This document shows positions 48,837 through 57,119 of a stretch of DNA of 64,000 nucleotides, piece by piece. A program made the translations under genes and the position numbers. The stretch is from Io17-Chloro-G2 sp034420695 (GTDB lineage Bacteria; Chloroflexota; Dehalococcoidia; Lucifugimonadales; UBA3495). Each line of letters begins with the position of its first letter. Within the stretch, counting starts at the first letter, position 1. A model generated the notes under the pieces. That model was not told where the DNA came from and made no database searches. It saw only the letters and a list, made by a program, of their open reading frames with translations. Location of the stretch: positions 1 through 64,000 of the forward strand of contig DAOULB010000058.1 of the NCBI GenBank assembly GCA_034420695.1, given 5' to 3'.

Positions 48837-48962
48837 TCACTTCGTGACTTTCTTCCTGGTTGTCTTTGCCTTCGCGGCTACTTTGACCGCCCGCCGGGCA
48901 TCCTTGAGTGTCAACTTTCCTTTTCCCTTACGTGGCTTGGGTCGAGAATATTTCGGCGGCAT
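48837..48962 (-). CDS. 41-residue lysine-rich microprotein upstream of the TIR-like gene
   Basis: A short frame from ATG 48962 to TGA 48837, too short for usual gene thresholds. It reads MPPKYSRPKPRKGKGKLTLK, then a DARRAVKVAAKAKTTRKKV helix-like stretch. It is extremely basic, like histone H1 tails, and could bind nucleic acid. A GGAG lies 10 bases before the ATG. The TIR-like gene begins 6 bases after its stop, so the two are probably one operon. It may be a regulator, antitoxin or sensor for the TIR-like protein. No family recognised. Confidence 0.5.
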   Translation of the reverse strand: MPPKYSRPKPRKGKGKLTLKDARRAVKVAAKAKTTRKKVTK

Positions 48963-49164
48963 AATTTGGCGTCTCCCGTTCGTGGAGATTGAATTATGTG
49001 GTTAAGTAGGGATACGGCCATCGAAGCATGGCTTTGGCGCTTGCGTCAATGGGTAAAGGTCCAGGAATCTCGGCAAATGCGTTTGGGCTCCTGAAACTGG
49101 GCCTCAATGCATGCATACCGTGGGGCATCGTCAGAGGAGGTTAATCCAGAACCAAATACGCCCC

Positions 49165-51195
49165 CTACGCCAGCACCTTTTTCCGCCGGTTGGTTACGTA
49201 GTCCACCAGCACGTACTTGCCCAGGTTTTCGGCGCTGCTGTAGAAGGCCCGGCCCCGGTTGATGCGGGTCATCCGGTCCACGAAGTTCACCAACTGGTAG
49301 GAGTTTTCCAGCATGAATGTGTTAATCAGGATGTCTTCCTGGGTGCACCGCTTGACCTCCTTCAGCGTTTCCTGCTCGGTGCGGTAGCTGGGCGGGTAGG
49401 CGAAGAAGGCCCGGTCTCCTTCCAAGTGGGCAGTGGGCTCTCCGTCGGTTATCACCAGGATCTGGCGCGACCCGCCCTTTTCCTTGGACAGCAGCTTTCG
49501 TGACAACATAAGGGCATGGTGCAGGTTGGTCCCCGAAACCCAGGAGTTCCAACTGACCTTTGCCAAGTCTTCCTCCTTGATTTCCGTAGCATAATCGGAA
49601 AAACCAATGACGTAGAGAATGTCCCGGGGGTACTGAGTCCGGATGAGCGACATCAACGCCAGGGTGACCTTCTTGGCCGCCTGGAAATTGTTGAATAACC
49701 CCATGGAGCGGCTCTGGTCCAGCAGGATGACCGAAGCGGTCCTGGTCATGTGCTCGTTGCGGTAAATCTCGAAGTCCTCGGGCAGCATCCTGACCGGGAT
49801 CTGCGGGCCGCCCCGCAGCACCGCGTTCTTGACGGTGGCTTGGAGGTCCACTTGGAAGGGGTCGCCGAACTCGTAGGGCTTGGTCTCTCCCAGCAGGTCG
49901 CCGTTGGCGCCCCTGGTCTCCATCATGTGGCCGCCCATGCGGTCTTTATTCAGGTTGACGAAAATCTCCCGTAGGGCGTTCTGGCCGATGCGGCGGATGC
50001 CCCGGGCGGTTAACTCCATCCTGTCGTCGTTGGAAAGATACCCCGCGTCCTTGAGCATCTGGCGCAACTGGTTCAACTGCTCCCAGACCCGCTTGGCGTC
50101 TTCCCCCAGCAGTTCGGCCAGCCTGTCCGGATCGATGTCCTCCAAGTTGCCGGTGCGCAGGGCTTCCTGCAGCGCCTGCTCCAGTTGGTCGTTGTCCTGT
50201 AGCTGGCGCATCAGCTCCATGGCTTGGTCCATGGTCAGGCTGTCGTCGCCCAGGAAGGGGTACTGGCGGCGCATGTCGTCCATGGGCATCATGATTTCCA
50301 TTAATGAAGCAAACTCGGACATGGCTTGGCGCGTTTCAGGGTCCAAGGCCGAGTCCATGGCGTCCTGCAGTTCCTGTCGCATCTCCGGCGACATGCTGTC
50401 CATCATCGACTGCATCTGGGCCATCTGCTGCTGGAGCCGTTCCATAAGCTCGTCGAAGGACTGGGGAGGGTTGGGGCCAAACATGGGACCGAACTGTTGC
50501 ATGAACCCGTCGAAGTCAGGTTCCCTACCCTCCATCTTGTCCCGCATCATCTGGCTCATTTGGCGCAGCATTTCCCGCATGGCGGCCATGTCCTCGGGGG
50601 ACATGCTCTGCATTTGGTCCCGCATTTGCTGGGAGACGTTCTGGGCCATCTGGTTCTTCAGCATTTCCAGCAGTTCCTGGAATTTCTGCTGGGCCTCCGG
50701 GTCCATGAAGTCGTACTCCATCAACTCCTTGATCTGCCCGCCAACGCCTTCAGGCAGGTCGTCAAGCTTCTCCCGGTTCCGCTGGGCCCGCCGTTCCAGC
50801 ATCTGGTAGAGGCTTTCCTGCTGCTCTTTCTGGTCGCCGGAGGCCTCTTCGACCTGCTGGCGCGCCTCCTCCATCCGGCGCTCGATTCCGGAACGCTCGG
50901 TCCTCAGGATGTCATCCAGCTTCTCCTGTAGGTCTTCGACCACCGAGTCCATGTTGTACTGCTGCAACTGCTGGCGCCGGCGGTTCTTCAACTGCTCGAT
51001 CAGGTCCCTCAGCCCCGGCAGTTGCCGGCCCTCCCGGTCCTCGAAACCCTGCCGGAACATCTCCCGCAAGGCGCGCATAACGTCGCCCTGCCTCAGCACC
51101 TCTTCGGAAAGCTGGTCCATCAGCGACTCGGCGTCCAGCTCAAAGAGTTGCTGGGTTCCATCCCACTGGGAATAGCGGTAAGTGCGGTAGAGCAT
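49165..51195 (-). CDS. VWA-domain protein with methionine-rich helical middle region
   Basis: A 676-residue protein. The N-terminal ~150 residues are charged and helical (LRDLIEQLKNRRRQQLQQY, coiled-coil-like). Next comes a long Met/Gln-rich helical region (about 170-330; QQMAQMQSMMDSMSPEM). The last ~190 residues are a von Willebrand A domain with a complete MIDAS: VILLDQSRSMG, SGTNLHHA and VITDGEP. Such proteins often pair with MoxR-type AAA ATPases as metal- or protein-remodelling complexes, but no ATPase is next to it. ATG 51195 (GAGG upstream) is preferred over a longer frame starting at 51375. No signal peptide, so cytoplasmic. Confidence 0.82.
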   Translation of the reverse strand: MLYRTYRYSQWDGTQQLFELDAESLMDQLSEEVLRQGDVMRALREMFRQGFEDREGRQLPGLRDLIEQLKNRRRQQLQQYNMDSVVEDLQEKLDDILRTERSGIERRMEEARQQVEEASGDQKEQQESLYQMLERRAQRNREKLDDLPEGVGGQIKELMEYDFMDPEAQQKFQELLEMLKNQMAQNVSQQMRDQMQSMSPEDMAAMREMLRQMSQMMRDKMEGREPDFDGFMQQFGPMFGPNPPQSFDELMERLQQQMAQMQSMMDSMSPEMRQELQDAMDSALDPETRQAMSEFASLMEIMMPMDDMRRQYPFLGDDSLTMDQAMELMRQLQDNDQLEQALQEALRTGNLEDIDPDRLAELLGEDAKRVWEQLNQLRQMLKDAGYLSNDDRMELTARGIRRIGQNALREIFVNLNKDRMGGHMMETRGANGDLLGETKPYEFGDPFQVDLQATVKNAVLRGGPQIPVRMLPEDFEIYRNEHMTRTASVILLDQSRSMGLFNNFQAAKKVTLALMSLIRTQYPRDILYVIGFSDYATEIKEEDLAKVSWNSWVSGTNLHHALMLSRKLLSKEKGGSRQILVITDGEPTAHLEGDRAFFAYPPSYRTEQETLKEVKRCTQEDILINTFMLENSYQLVNFVDRMTRINRGRAFYSSAENLGKYVLVDYVTNRRKKVLA

Positions 51196-51411
51196 GGTCC
51201 CTCGCGAGGTCCGTATTTGGGGAGCGATCCATGGAAGGGGGGCCGGAAGCCATGGAAGCCCGGTACGTTCTGAAGCGTCTCCAAGGCGGCCGGGACTCAA
51301 CGGGAGAATATTTCGCCCATCATACTCCCGCCCCAGAAATATGGGCAAGGCTGCCCGGTGACATGGGAGCCCCAAGCTGCAAAGCCGGCCGGCGTTTCTA
51401 CCGGCCAGCGA

Positions 51412-51933
51412 TTATGTAATCCTGGCTCCGAGGATTTTCTGCAGGTGTCCCAGAGCCCAGTCGTGGGCGCCGGAATCGAAACTGGCCACGCAACTGGCGG
51501 GCACCTCCACCGGGTAGTCACGGTTGCGGGCGTCGGAAGTGGTGTGGAGCACGCAGATGTCGGTGCAAACACCGCAGATGGTGATTTTGCCGGGGTTCAG
51601 GTCTTGCAGCCGCTGGTTCAGGTCGGTGTTGAAGAACCCGCTGTACCGGTTCTTCGGAACCACGTTTTCCCCGGTGACGAACTCGTACAGCTCCGGGATG
51701 ACTTCCGGTTCCTCCGTGCCCTTGACGCAGTGGACCGGGAATATCTGGAATTCTAAGTCGTCGGGGTCGTGGTGGTCGCAGACGAAGAGCACTTGCGAGC
51801 CGAACCCTCTCTCCCGCTGCAATAAAGCCTTCACCCTGGGAATGATCTCCCGGGCCGGGTCTCCACAGTAGAGGTTGTGGCCAGGCTCCAGGAATCCCTT
51901 GACCATGTCAATGACCAAGACTACGTCAGCCAT
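51412..51933 (-). CDS. Isochorismatase-family cysteine hydrolase (nicotinamidase-like)
   Basis: A 173-residue alpha/beta hydrolase. The catalytic Asp is in VLVIDMVKGFLEPGH, the Lys in VVPKNRYSGFFNTDLN, and the nucleophilic Cys in ICGVCTDICVLHT. The metal-binding His/Asp pattern (CDHHDPDD) resembles nicotinamidase PncA. The sequence is nearer to nicotinamidases than to isochorismatases, so NAD salvage is plausible. ATG 51933 follows GGGGGAG closely. It is the gene upstream of the VWA protein on the same strand (216-base gap). Confidence 0.83.
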   Translation of the reverse strand: MADVVLVIDMVKGFLEPGHNLYCGDPAREIIPRVKALLQRERGFGSQVLFVCDHHDPDDLEFQIFPVHCVKGTEEPEVIPELYEFVTGENVVPKNRYSGFFNTDLNQRLQDLNPGKITICGVCTDICVLHTTSDARNRDYPVEVPASCVASFDSGAHDWALGHLQKILGARIT

Positions 51934-52028
51934 TGCTCTCCCCCCGGTTCTTTCTCCCAGTGGCAAAATGCTGGCCGGACCTGCCCAGCAGTAGGCGGGA
52001 TGCTCTGCCTGAGCCTCTTGCCCGCAAT

Positions 52029-52058
52029 TTGCCCGCCGGAACGGCCCGGCATTACAAT
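52029..52058 (+). promoter_or_regulatory. Candidate promoter of the coiled-coil protein gene
   Basis: TTGCCC (52029-52034), an 18-base spacer and TACAAT (52053-52058), 28 bases before ATG 52087. Confidence 0.4.
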
Positions 52059-52086
52059 GTTGCAAGGATAAAGGACAAATTCCTCC

Positions 52087-52809
52087 ATGACCACCATAAA
52101 TTCACTGGACGACTTCCTTCAAGCCTTGGACGAAAATCCCCAGTGGCGGGAGGCAGTGCGCTCTCGCATCCTGGGCGAGGAACTCCTGCAACTCCCCGTC
52201 CGATTCAACGCCTTCGTGGAGAGGGTCGAAGGATTCATAGAGCGATTTACCGCATTCATGGAGCGCACCGAAGAGTTCATGGTTCAGTCCAAAGAATTCA
52301 TGGAACGCACCAGCGAAATCCTGGAAGAGCAGAGGGCAATTAACCAACGGACCGAGCAGAGGCTTAACGTCCTGGAAGGAAACGTGGGAAACCTGCAAGG
52401 GGCCCAGTACGAAAGATCAGTCCGCACCAAGGCCCTGGCCCGGTCCCAAAACGTGCTGGGGTTCATTGCCCCCTACATGGCACTCAACCAGGATGGGATG
52501 ACTGCCCCCAGCCTGAACAATGCGGTGGCGCAAGCCATCCGCAGCGGAACCGTAACGCTGGATGGCTCCTCAGACCTGTTTGAGGCTGACATCATCGTGT
52601 CGGCCGAGGATAACCGCCACGCAGTCCTTGAGGTCTCCCTTACCTTGGATGATGAAGACATCGACCGGGCGAAGTCCCGGGCCAGCATCATGGCCGCGGT
52701 CACCGGAGGAACAGTCACTCCCGCTGTAATTGCATCCAGGGTGAGCGAGGCTCAAAGGGAATATGCAGACGCTGAGGGTGTCATTGTCTTCGTCATCCCC
52801 TATCCCTAG
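52087..52809 (+). CDS. Coiled-coil protein with PD-(D/E)xK-like C-terminal domain
   Basis: 240 residues. The first half is a helical rod with near-repeats of F-(I/M)-E-R (FVERVEGFIERFTAFMERTEEFM), then QRAINQRTEQRL-type coiled coil. The second half has an alpha/beta core with LFEADIIVSAED and HAVLEVSLTLDDEDIDRAKSRA, in which Asp and Glu in adjacent strands recall PD-(D/E)xK nuclease-like domains; no lysine is in the expected place. Similar proteins are common in cyanobacteria and Chloroflexota. Function unknown. ATG 52087 follows a plausible promoter. Confidence 0.6.
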   Translation: MTTINSLDDFLQALDENPQWREAVRSRILGEELLQLPVRFNAFVERVEGFIERFTAFMERTEEFMVQSKEFMERTSEILEEQRAINQRTEQRLNVLEGNVGNLQGAQYERSVRTKALARSQNVLGFIAPYMALNQDGMTAPSLNNAVAQAIRSGTVTLDGSSDLFEADIIVSAEDNRHAVLEVSLTLDDEDIDRAKSRASIMAAVTGGTVTPAVIASRVSEAQREYADAEGVIVFVIPYP

Positions 52810-52880
52810 ACCGGCACCCTTCCGGTAACAGGGTCCCCCGGACGGCGACCGCGCGAGGCGGCCTGCCTAAACTCCCCGCG

Positions 52881-54698
52881 TCACTCCCGGTATGGCACGA
52901 CGCCCACGCCGGAAGCGTCAATGGTGAGCAGCACCCGGTCTCCCGGCGCGGCCGAAATGCGCTCCCGGGCATCCTCCAGCTCTTCCTCGCTTAATTCCGG
53001 CACCCCGGCCTCTTGGTCGAGCCGCTGCCATACCCGCACCGGAATCCCCAACCGCTCTTCCAGCCGCGAAAGCAAGGGCTGGGCGGCCGCAGCGGCGACG
53101 GCGATGACGGTCTTCCCCGGCACGGCTTGGGCCGGTTGGGGCCTCTCCGGTTCCTCTTCCGGAAACATCCGCTGGTCCTCCTTCAAGACCAGCCAGTGAT
53201 AACCGCTGCCGGCCCCGGCGACTATCACCATGGCGATGCTCCACTTTATGTCCTGCACAAGCTGGGGGGAGAGGCTTCCTTCCAACGCATCCCTCAGTAC
53301 CATGAAAAGAATGGCGCTGAGATTCCCCAAGGCAATCAGCGCCGCAGCGCCGAAAATCAGGTAGACAAAAAACCGGCGGGCCGGAGCAGCCACTTCTTCT
53401 ACGGCGCCCGTATGGACTTCGCGCTGCACCCCGGACCAGTGATACCACCAGATTGGGATTCCCACCACCAGCAGGGCCAGCGCCAAGGCCAGGACATCCC
53501 ACGAGGACTGTTCCAGAAGGATGTCCTGAAGAGTGGCGGCCACCCCTCCTATGACCGCTGCAATCAGGAGCACCAGACCCACTCCAAGACCGGCGAGGCC
53601 GACGGCGGCAACCAAGTAGCGGTATATCCGGCGTCCCGCGGGGACCCCGCCGCCCGACGGCGCTTCCTGTCGGGCCACGGTCCAGTGATAGCCCCACAGG
53701 GCAGTCCCGGCCAGCGCTACGGGCAACGCCCAAGGAACTATCCTGAAGTGCTCCACCACCGAGTCATCGGGCCCTCCCAAGGCTAATTGTAGGACCCGGA
53801 ACAGCAATATGGTAAGGGAAACCAATACTGCCACCGTGCCTGGCAGGATGGTGAAGAGGTTGAGATACACTTGGCGAATCGGAGAGCCGGCGTCGGCCCG
53901 GGCGGCCCAGTGCCAATGCCACCACCACCAGGCTGCCCCCACCAACGCCACCGCGACGGCCGTCGCCGTAACGCCGCCCCACAGGCCCGTATTGTCGGAA
54001 TACAGCAGGTCCGTTCCAAGCCATGTGTCATAGGCCAGCAGCAACATCCGCCACAGGACGATGCCGGAGCCCACGGTCAACATGCCCAGGCCGTACCAAG
54101 CGGTGGCGTGCTGGTACAACCCGCGCACCGGGTCCCTGCCGACTTCCTCCCGGCCGGACGAGCGGGCTACCTGCCAGTGATAGGCCCACACTGCGCCCCA
54201 CACCAAGGGAAGAGCGATGCCACCGCCGTTGAACTCGTCCACCCTGAATGCCCACCGGAGCAGGGTGATCAGTCCCGAGGCCGCAACTGCGGCTGAAACG
54301 GTGAGGACCAAGTAGATGTACACCCGGCGGCCCAATGCCCGGGACTCCCAGGGGACACTGACCACCGACCGCTGGGCCAAATGCCAGAGCAACATCCACA
54401 CCGGCGTTCCCACCAAGGTCATGGCGATTCCCAAGGCCAGCCTTTCCTGTCCCCGGGAGAAGAGGTCGGTCGTGGCGACCACGTCAGCGACGTAGTCCAC
54501 CAGCAAGGAAAGGCCGCTGGCGGCGACCATCAGGGCGACGAATGAGAGACCGTAGTAGTAAAAACGCTTCAGAGGGCCGATGCCCGGGTCTTCTTCCCGG
54601 CCGGTCCTGCGGCGGAACAGCCACACCACGCCGGCGATAATCCCGCCCAAGAACAGCAGCGGGATCAAGCTCCCTAGGATTCCCGGGAGGTACGTCAT
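52881..54698 (-). CDS. Multi-pass membrane protein with six tandem DUF5671-like units
   Basis: A 605-residue integral membrane protein. Three-helix units recur about every 70-85 residues, each ending in an aromatic-His-Trp motif before a basic loop: LWHLAQRS (about 105), YHWQVARS (174), HWHWAARA (262), YHWTVARQ (338), YHWSGVQRE (420), YHWLVLKE (501). The last ~100 residues are cytoplasmic (PLLSRLEERLGIPVRVWQRL, ending with VLLTIDASGVGVVPY). The histidines may bind heme or metal, but this is speculative. ATG 54698 overlaps the stop of the upstream gene by 4 bases. Confidence 0.72.
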   Translation of the reverse strand: MTYLPGILGSLIPLLFLGGIIAGVVWLFRRRTGREEDPGIGPLKRFYYYGLSFVALMVAASGLSLLVDYVADVVATTDLFSRGQERLALGIAMTLVGTPVWMLLWHLAQRSVVSVPWESRALGRRVYIYLVLTVSAAVAASGLITLLRWAFRVDEFNGGGIALPLVWGAVWAYHWQVARSSGREEVGRDPVRGLYQHATAWYGLGMLTVGSGIVLWRMLLLAYDTWLGTDLLYSDNTGLWGGVTATAVAVALVGAAWWWWHWHWAARADAGSPIRQVYLNLFTILPGTVAVLVSLTILLFRVLQLALGGPDDSVVEHFRIVPWALPVALAGTALWGYHWTVARQEAPSGGGVPAGRRIYRYLVAAVGLAGLGVGLVLLIAAVIGGVAATLQDILLEQSSWDVLALALALLVVGIPIWWYHWSGVQREVHTGAVEEVAAPARRFFVYLIFGAAALIALGNLSAILFMVLRDALEGSLSPQLVQDIKWSIAMVIVAGAGSGYHWLVLKEDQRMFPEEEPERPQPAQAVPGKTVIAVAAAAAQPLLSRLEERLGIPVRVWQRLDQEAGVPELSEEELEDARERISAAPGDRVLLTIDASGVGVVPYRE

Positions 54699-55234
54699 CC
54701 GCTGTCTCCCGCCGGAGAGGGCCCAAGCCCGGATTCGGGTTGTTCGGGTTCGGGGCACCAACTCATGGGCCAAGGGGGCTCAGTGAAACGCCAATCGCCG
54801 TCTATCTCTTCCAGGATGAAGGTCCTCCGGGAAGAGTGCTCTTCACCCCCGAAAGGCGGGTCAACGCGGTAGCGGGTGACCCGCACCGAGACTTCCGTGG
54901 TCTCGTCCACCGCTTCCGTCCCTATCAGGGAGACCCGCAGGTCCTGGTCCCGTCGCCCGTTTCCCGGCTGAAAGTTCCGCACCGATTCCCGGAAGTGGTC
55001 AAAGCCGCACTCCTCCGAGAGCTCCGGGCCCAGATAGCCGTAGGCTTCGCGGTCCTCGCGGCCGTCCACCGCCCGCAGGTAGCGCTGCACCGCCCCTTCC
55101 GGGCTTTCCGGCGGAAACAGTTCGGGTTCGCCTCTGCGGTCAAAAAGCACCAGGGCGACGCTAGCTGACACCAGTACAACCACGGCTATAGCAATGCCCG
55201 CCAGCCAGCGGGATGATGCACTTTGAAGAGGCAT
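54695..55234 (-). CDS. Single-pass membrane-anchored protein with NTF2/DUF4878-like domain
   Basis: 179 residues. A basic N-terminus and one hydrophobic helix (WLAGIAIAVVVLVSASVALVLF, reported here in part: about residues 11-31) anchor an external domain. The domain starts SPEGAVQRYLRAVDGREDREAYGYL, as in SnoaL/DUF4878 lumazine-like lipoproteins, and continues with strands ending SRRTFILEEIDGDWRFTEPP. The C-terminal tail is proline-rich. ATG 55234. The stop overlaps the six-unit membrane protein start (ATGA), so they should be co-expressed and may form an envelope complex. Confidence 0.6.
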   Translation of the reverse strand: MPLQSASSRWLAGIAIAVVVLVSASVALVLFDRRGEPELFPPESPEGAVQRYLRAVDGREDREAYGYLGPELSEECGFDHFRESVRNFQPGNGRRDQDLRVSLIGTEAVDETTEVSVRVTRYRVDPPFGGEEHSSRRTFILEEIDGDWRFTEPPWPMSWCPEPEQPESGLGPSPAGDSG

Positions 55235-55353
55235 GGCCCTCCCTGCCGGTCCAATTGATACCCTGCCCGCCAATTATATTGGCAGGGGGGGCTGGGCTTG
55301 CGTCGAAGAAAACAGTGGCTTAGGGGCAAATAAAGTGGCGCGGCCGCCCCGGG

Positions 55354-56241
55354 CTACCCGCCCAAGGCCCCGGCAAACCTGGCGTCCTGGGCCATGAGTT
55401 CCCGCAGCCCCACCAAGTTGAAACACGCCTCAAGGGTGAACATGTCCCCGAGCAGGGACTCAGTGGTTCCCTTGGATTTCAGCTCAGCCATCAGCGCCGA
55501 TACTGCTTGGCAGACGACCAGCAGGGCACTGACCGGAAATATCACCATTTTGAAGCCCAGCCCTTCCAGTTCCCCCGCCGGTAGCAGCGGCGACTTGCCC
55601 GACTCCACGAAGTTGTACATCAGCGGAACGCCGAAGCTTGCCGTTAACTGCCGTCCCTGCTCCGGGCTACCGATGGCCTCAACAAACAGCATGTCCGCCC
55701 CGGCCTCCACGTACCGGTGGCAGCGCTCCACCGTGTCTTCCCAGCCCGTCACTGCCAAGGCGTCGGTGCGGACGATGATGGTGAAGTCCTCGTCGGACCG
55801 GGCGTCCACTGCTGCTTGTATCTTCTGCACCATCTCGGCCGGGTCGACTACCCGCTTGTCGTCCAAGTGCCCGCACCGTTTGGGGGACTCCTGGTCCTCT
55901 ATGTGGATAGCGGCAACCCCGGCCCGTTCGTAGAGGCGCACGGTGCGGGCGACGTTGAGGACTCCACCGTAGCCCGTGTCGGCGTCGGCAACGACCAGGA
56001 CGTTTACTGCATCCACGATATACGCGGCGTTGGCCACCATCTCAGTCATGCCGGCCAAGGCCAGGTCCGGCTTGCCCAGCCGGGCCACGGAGGTACCCGC
56101 GCCGGTCATGTACACTGCTGGGAATCCCGCCTTTTCGATGATGGTCGCGGTCAGGCAGTCATAGGCTCCTGGGGCCATGATTATGCCCGGCGCCTGCAGC
56201 AACTCCCTGAACCCCCTGCCCGGGGTGTCTTTGCTTGCCAT
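55354..56241 (-). CDS. Isocitrate lyase/PEP mutase family protein (2-methylisocitrate lyase-like)
   Basis: A 295-residue TIM barrel. Substrate residues include MAPGAYDCLTA, VYMTGAGTS, the metal-binding VVADADTGYGG and HIEDQESPKRCGH, the last containing the catalytic K-(R/K)-C-G-H loop. It resembles 2-methylisocitrate lyase, oxaloacetase and carboxyvinyl-carboxyphosphonate phosphorylmutase. The KRCGH loop favours a lyase over a mutase, which lacks this cysteine. It is the last of a leftward MaoC-plsX-fabG-lyase run. The substrate cannot be fixed without more context. Start ATG 56241. Confidence 0.87.
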   Translation of the reverse strand: MASKDTPGRGFRELLQAPGIIMAPGAYDCLTATIIEKAGFPAVYMTGAGTSVARLGKPDLALAGMTEMVANAAYIVDAVNVLVVADADTGYGGVLNVARTVRLYERAGVAAIHIEDQESPKRCGHLDDKRVVDPAEMVQKIQAAVDARSDEDFTIIVRTDALAVTGWEDTVERCHRYVEAGADMLFVEAIGSPEQGRQLTASFGVPLMYNFVESGKSPLLPAGELEGLGFKMVIFPVSALLVVCQAVSALMAELKSKGTTESLLGDMFTLEACFNLVGLRELMAQDARFAGALGG

Positions 56242-56300
56242 ATAGCCTCCGGAACTTCAGTAGCGGCTGTGGCGGTTGCCTCCCCCGGAACAGGGCGCCC

Positions 56301-57092
56301 TTAAGCGATGAGCCCGCCGTCAATGGTCAGTACCTGGCCGGTAATGTAACCCGCCCCGTCGCCGCAGAGGAAAAGCACGGCTTCTGCCACGTCTTCGGCG
56401 GAGCCGAAACGCCCCATTGGTATGCGGGACAGAATCTGCTGCTGCGTCTCTTCGGGCAGGTCTTCCACCATGCCGGTGGTGATGTAACCCGGAGCCAGGG
56501 CATTGACTGTCACGTTCCGGGAGGCCACTTCCCGGGCCACCGCCTTGGTGAACCCTATGAGGCCGGCCTTCGCCGCGGCATAGTTGGCTTGGCCGGGATT
56601 GCCGCTGAGGCCCACCACCGAGGAGATGTTTACAATCCGCCCCTTGCGCTGGCGGATCATGTGGGGCATGGCGTACTTGGTGCAAAGAAAAGCGCCCCGC
56701 AGATTGGTGTCTAATACTTGGTCCCAGTCATTGGAGGCCATTCGCAAGAGGAGCCGGTCCCGGTTGATGCCGGCGTTGTTCACCAGCGCATCGATGTGAC
56801 CACAGTGGTCTATCACCTGCTGCACCACGGCCTTGGCCGACTCTTCGTCCGAAACGTCGCCCCCGGCCAAGAAAGCTTCGCCCTGGGACTCATTTATGTT
56901 GTCCACCACCTGCCGGGCGGCATCCGGACTGGTGTGATAGTTGACCGCCACCCGGAATCCCGAAGACGCCAACCGGCTGGCAATACTGGCTCCGATGCCT
57001 CGGGACGCGCCGGTAACCAAGGCCACCGGGGTGCGGGGCGCGTCACTGTCGGGTATAGCGTCAGTGGCTGGAGTATGAGCAGCGTCAGCCAT
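56301..57092 (-). CDS. fabG: 3-Oxoacyl-[acyl-carrier-protein] reductase
   Basis: A 263-residue SDR performing the first reduction of fatty acid elongation with NADPH. It has VTGASRGIG, YHTSPDAAR, NNAGINRDRLLLRM and NISSVVGLSGNPGQANYAAAKAG with the Ser-Tyr-Lys triad. The NVTVNALAPGYITTGM and MGRFGSAEDVAEAVLFL segments are highly FabG-like. About 23 extra residues precede the Rossmann fold. It lies 27 bases downstream of plsX, as in fatty acid/phospholipid clusters, though fabD and acpP are missing here. Confidence 0.93.
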   Translation of the reverse strand: MADAAHTPATDAIPDSDAPRTPVALVTGASRGIGASIASRLASSGFRVAVNYHTSPDAARQVVDNINESQGEAFLAGGDVSDEESAKAVVQQVIDHCGHIDALVNNAGINRDRLLLRMASNDWDQVLDTNLRGAFLCTKYAMPHMIRQRKGRIVNISSVVGLSGNPGQANYAAAKAGLIGFTKAVAREVASRNVTVNALAPGYITTGMVEDLPEETQQQILSRIPMGRFGSAEDVAEAVLFLCGDGAGYITGQVLTIDGGLIA

Positions 57093-57119
57093 CAGACTCC
57101 GTAAGGCAGCCTGCGGGCG

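Noticed and set aside
48823..49005. Forward 60-codon frame over the microprotein gene
   Set aside because: Antisense to the better-placed lysine-rich microprotein; hydrophobic shadow of lysine/alanine codons.
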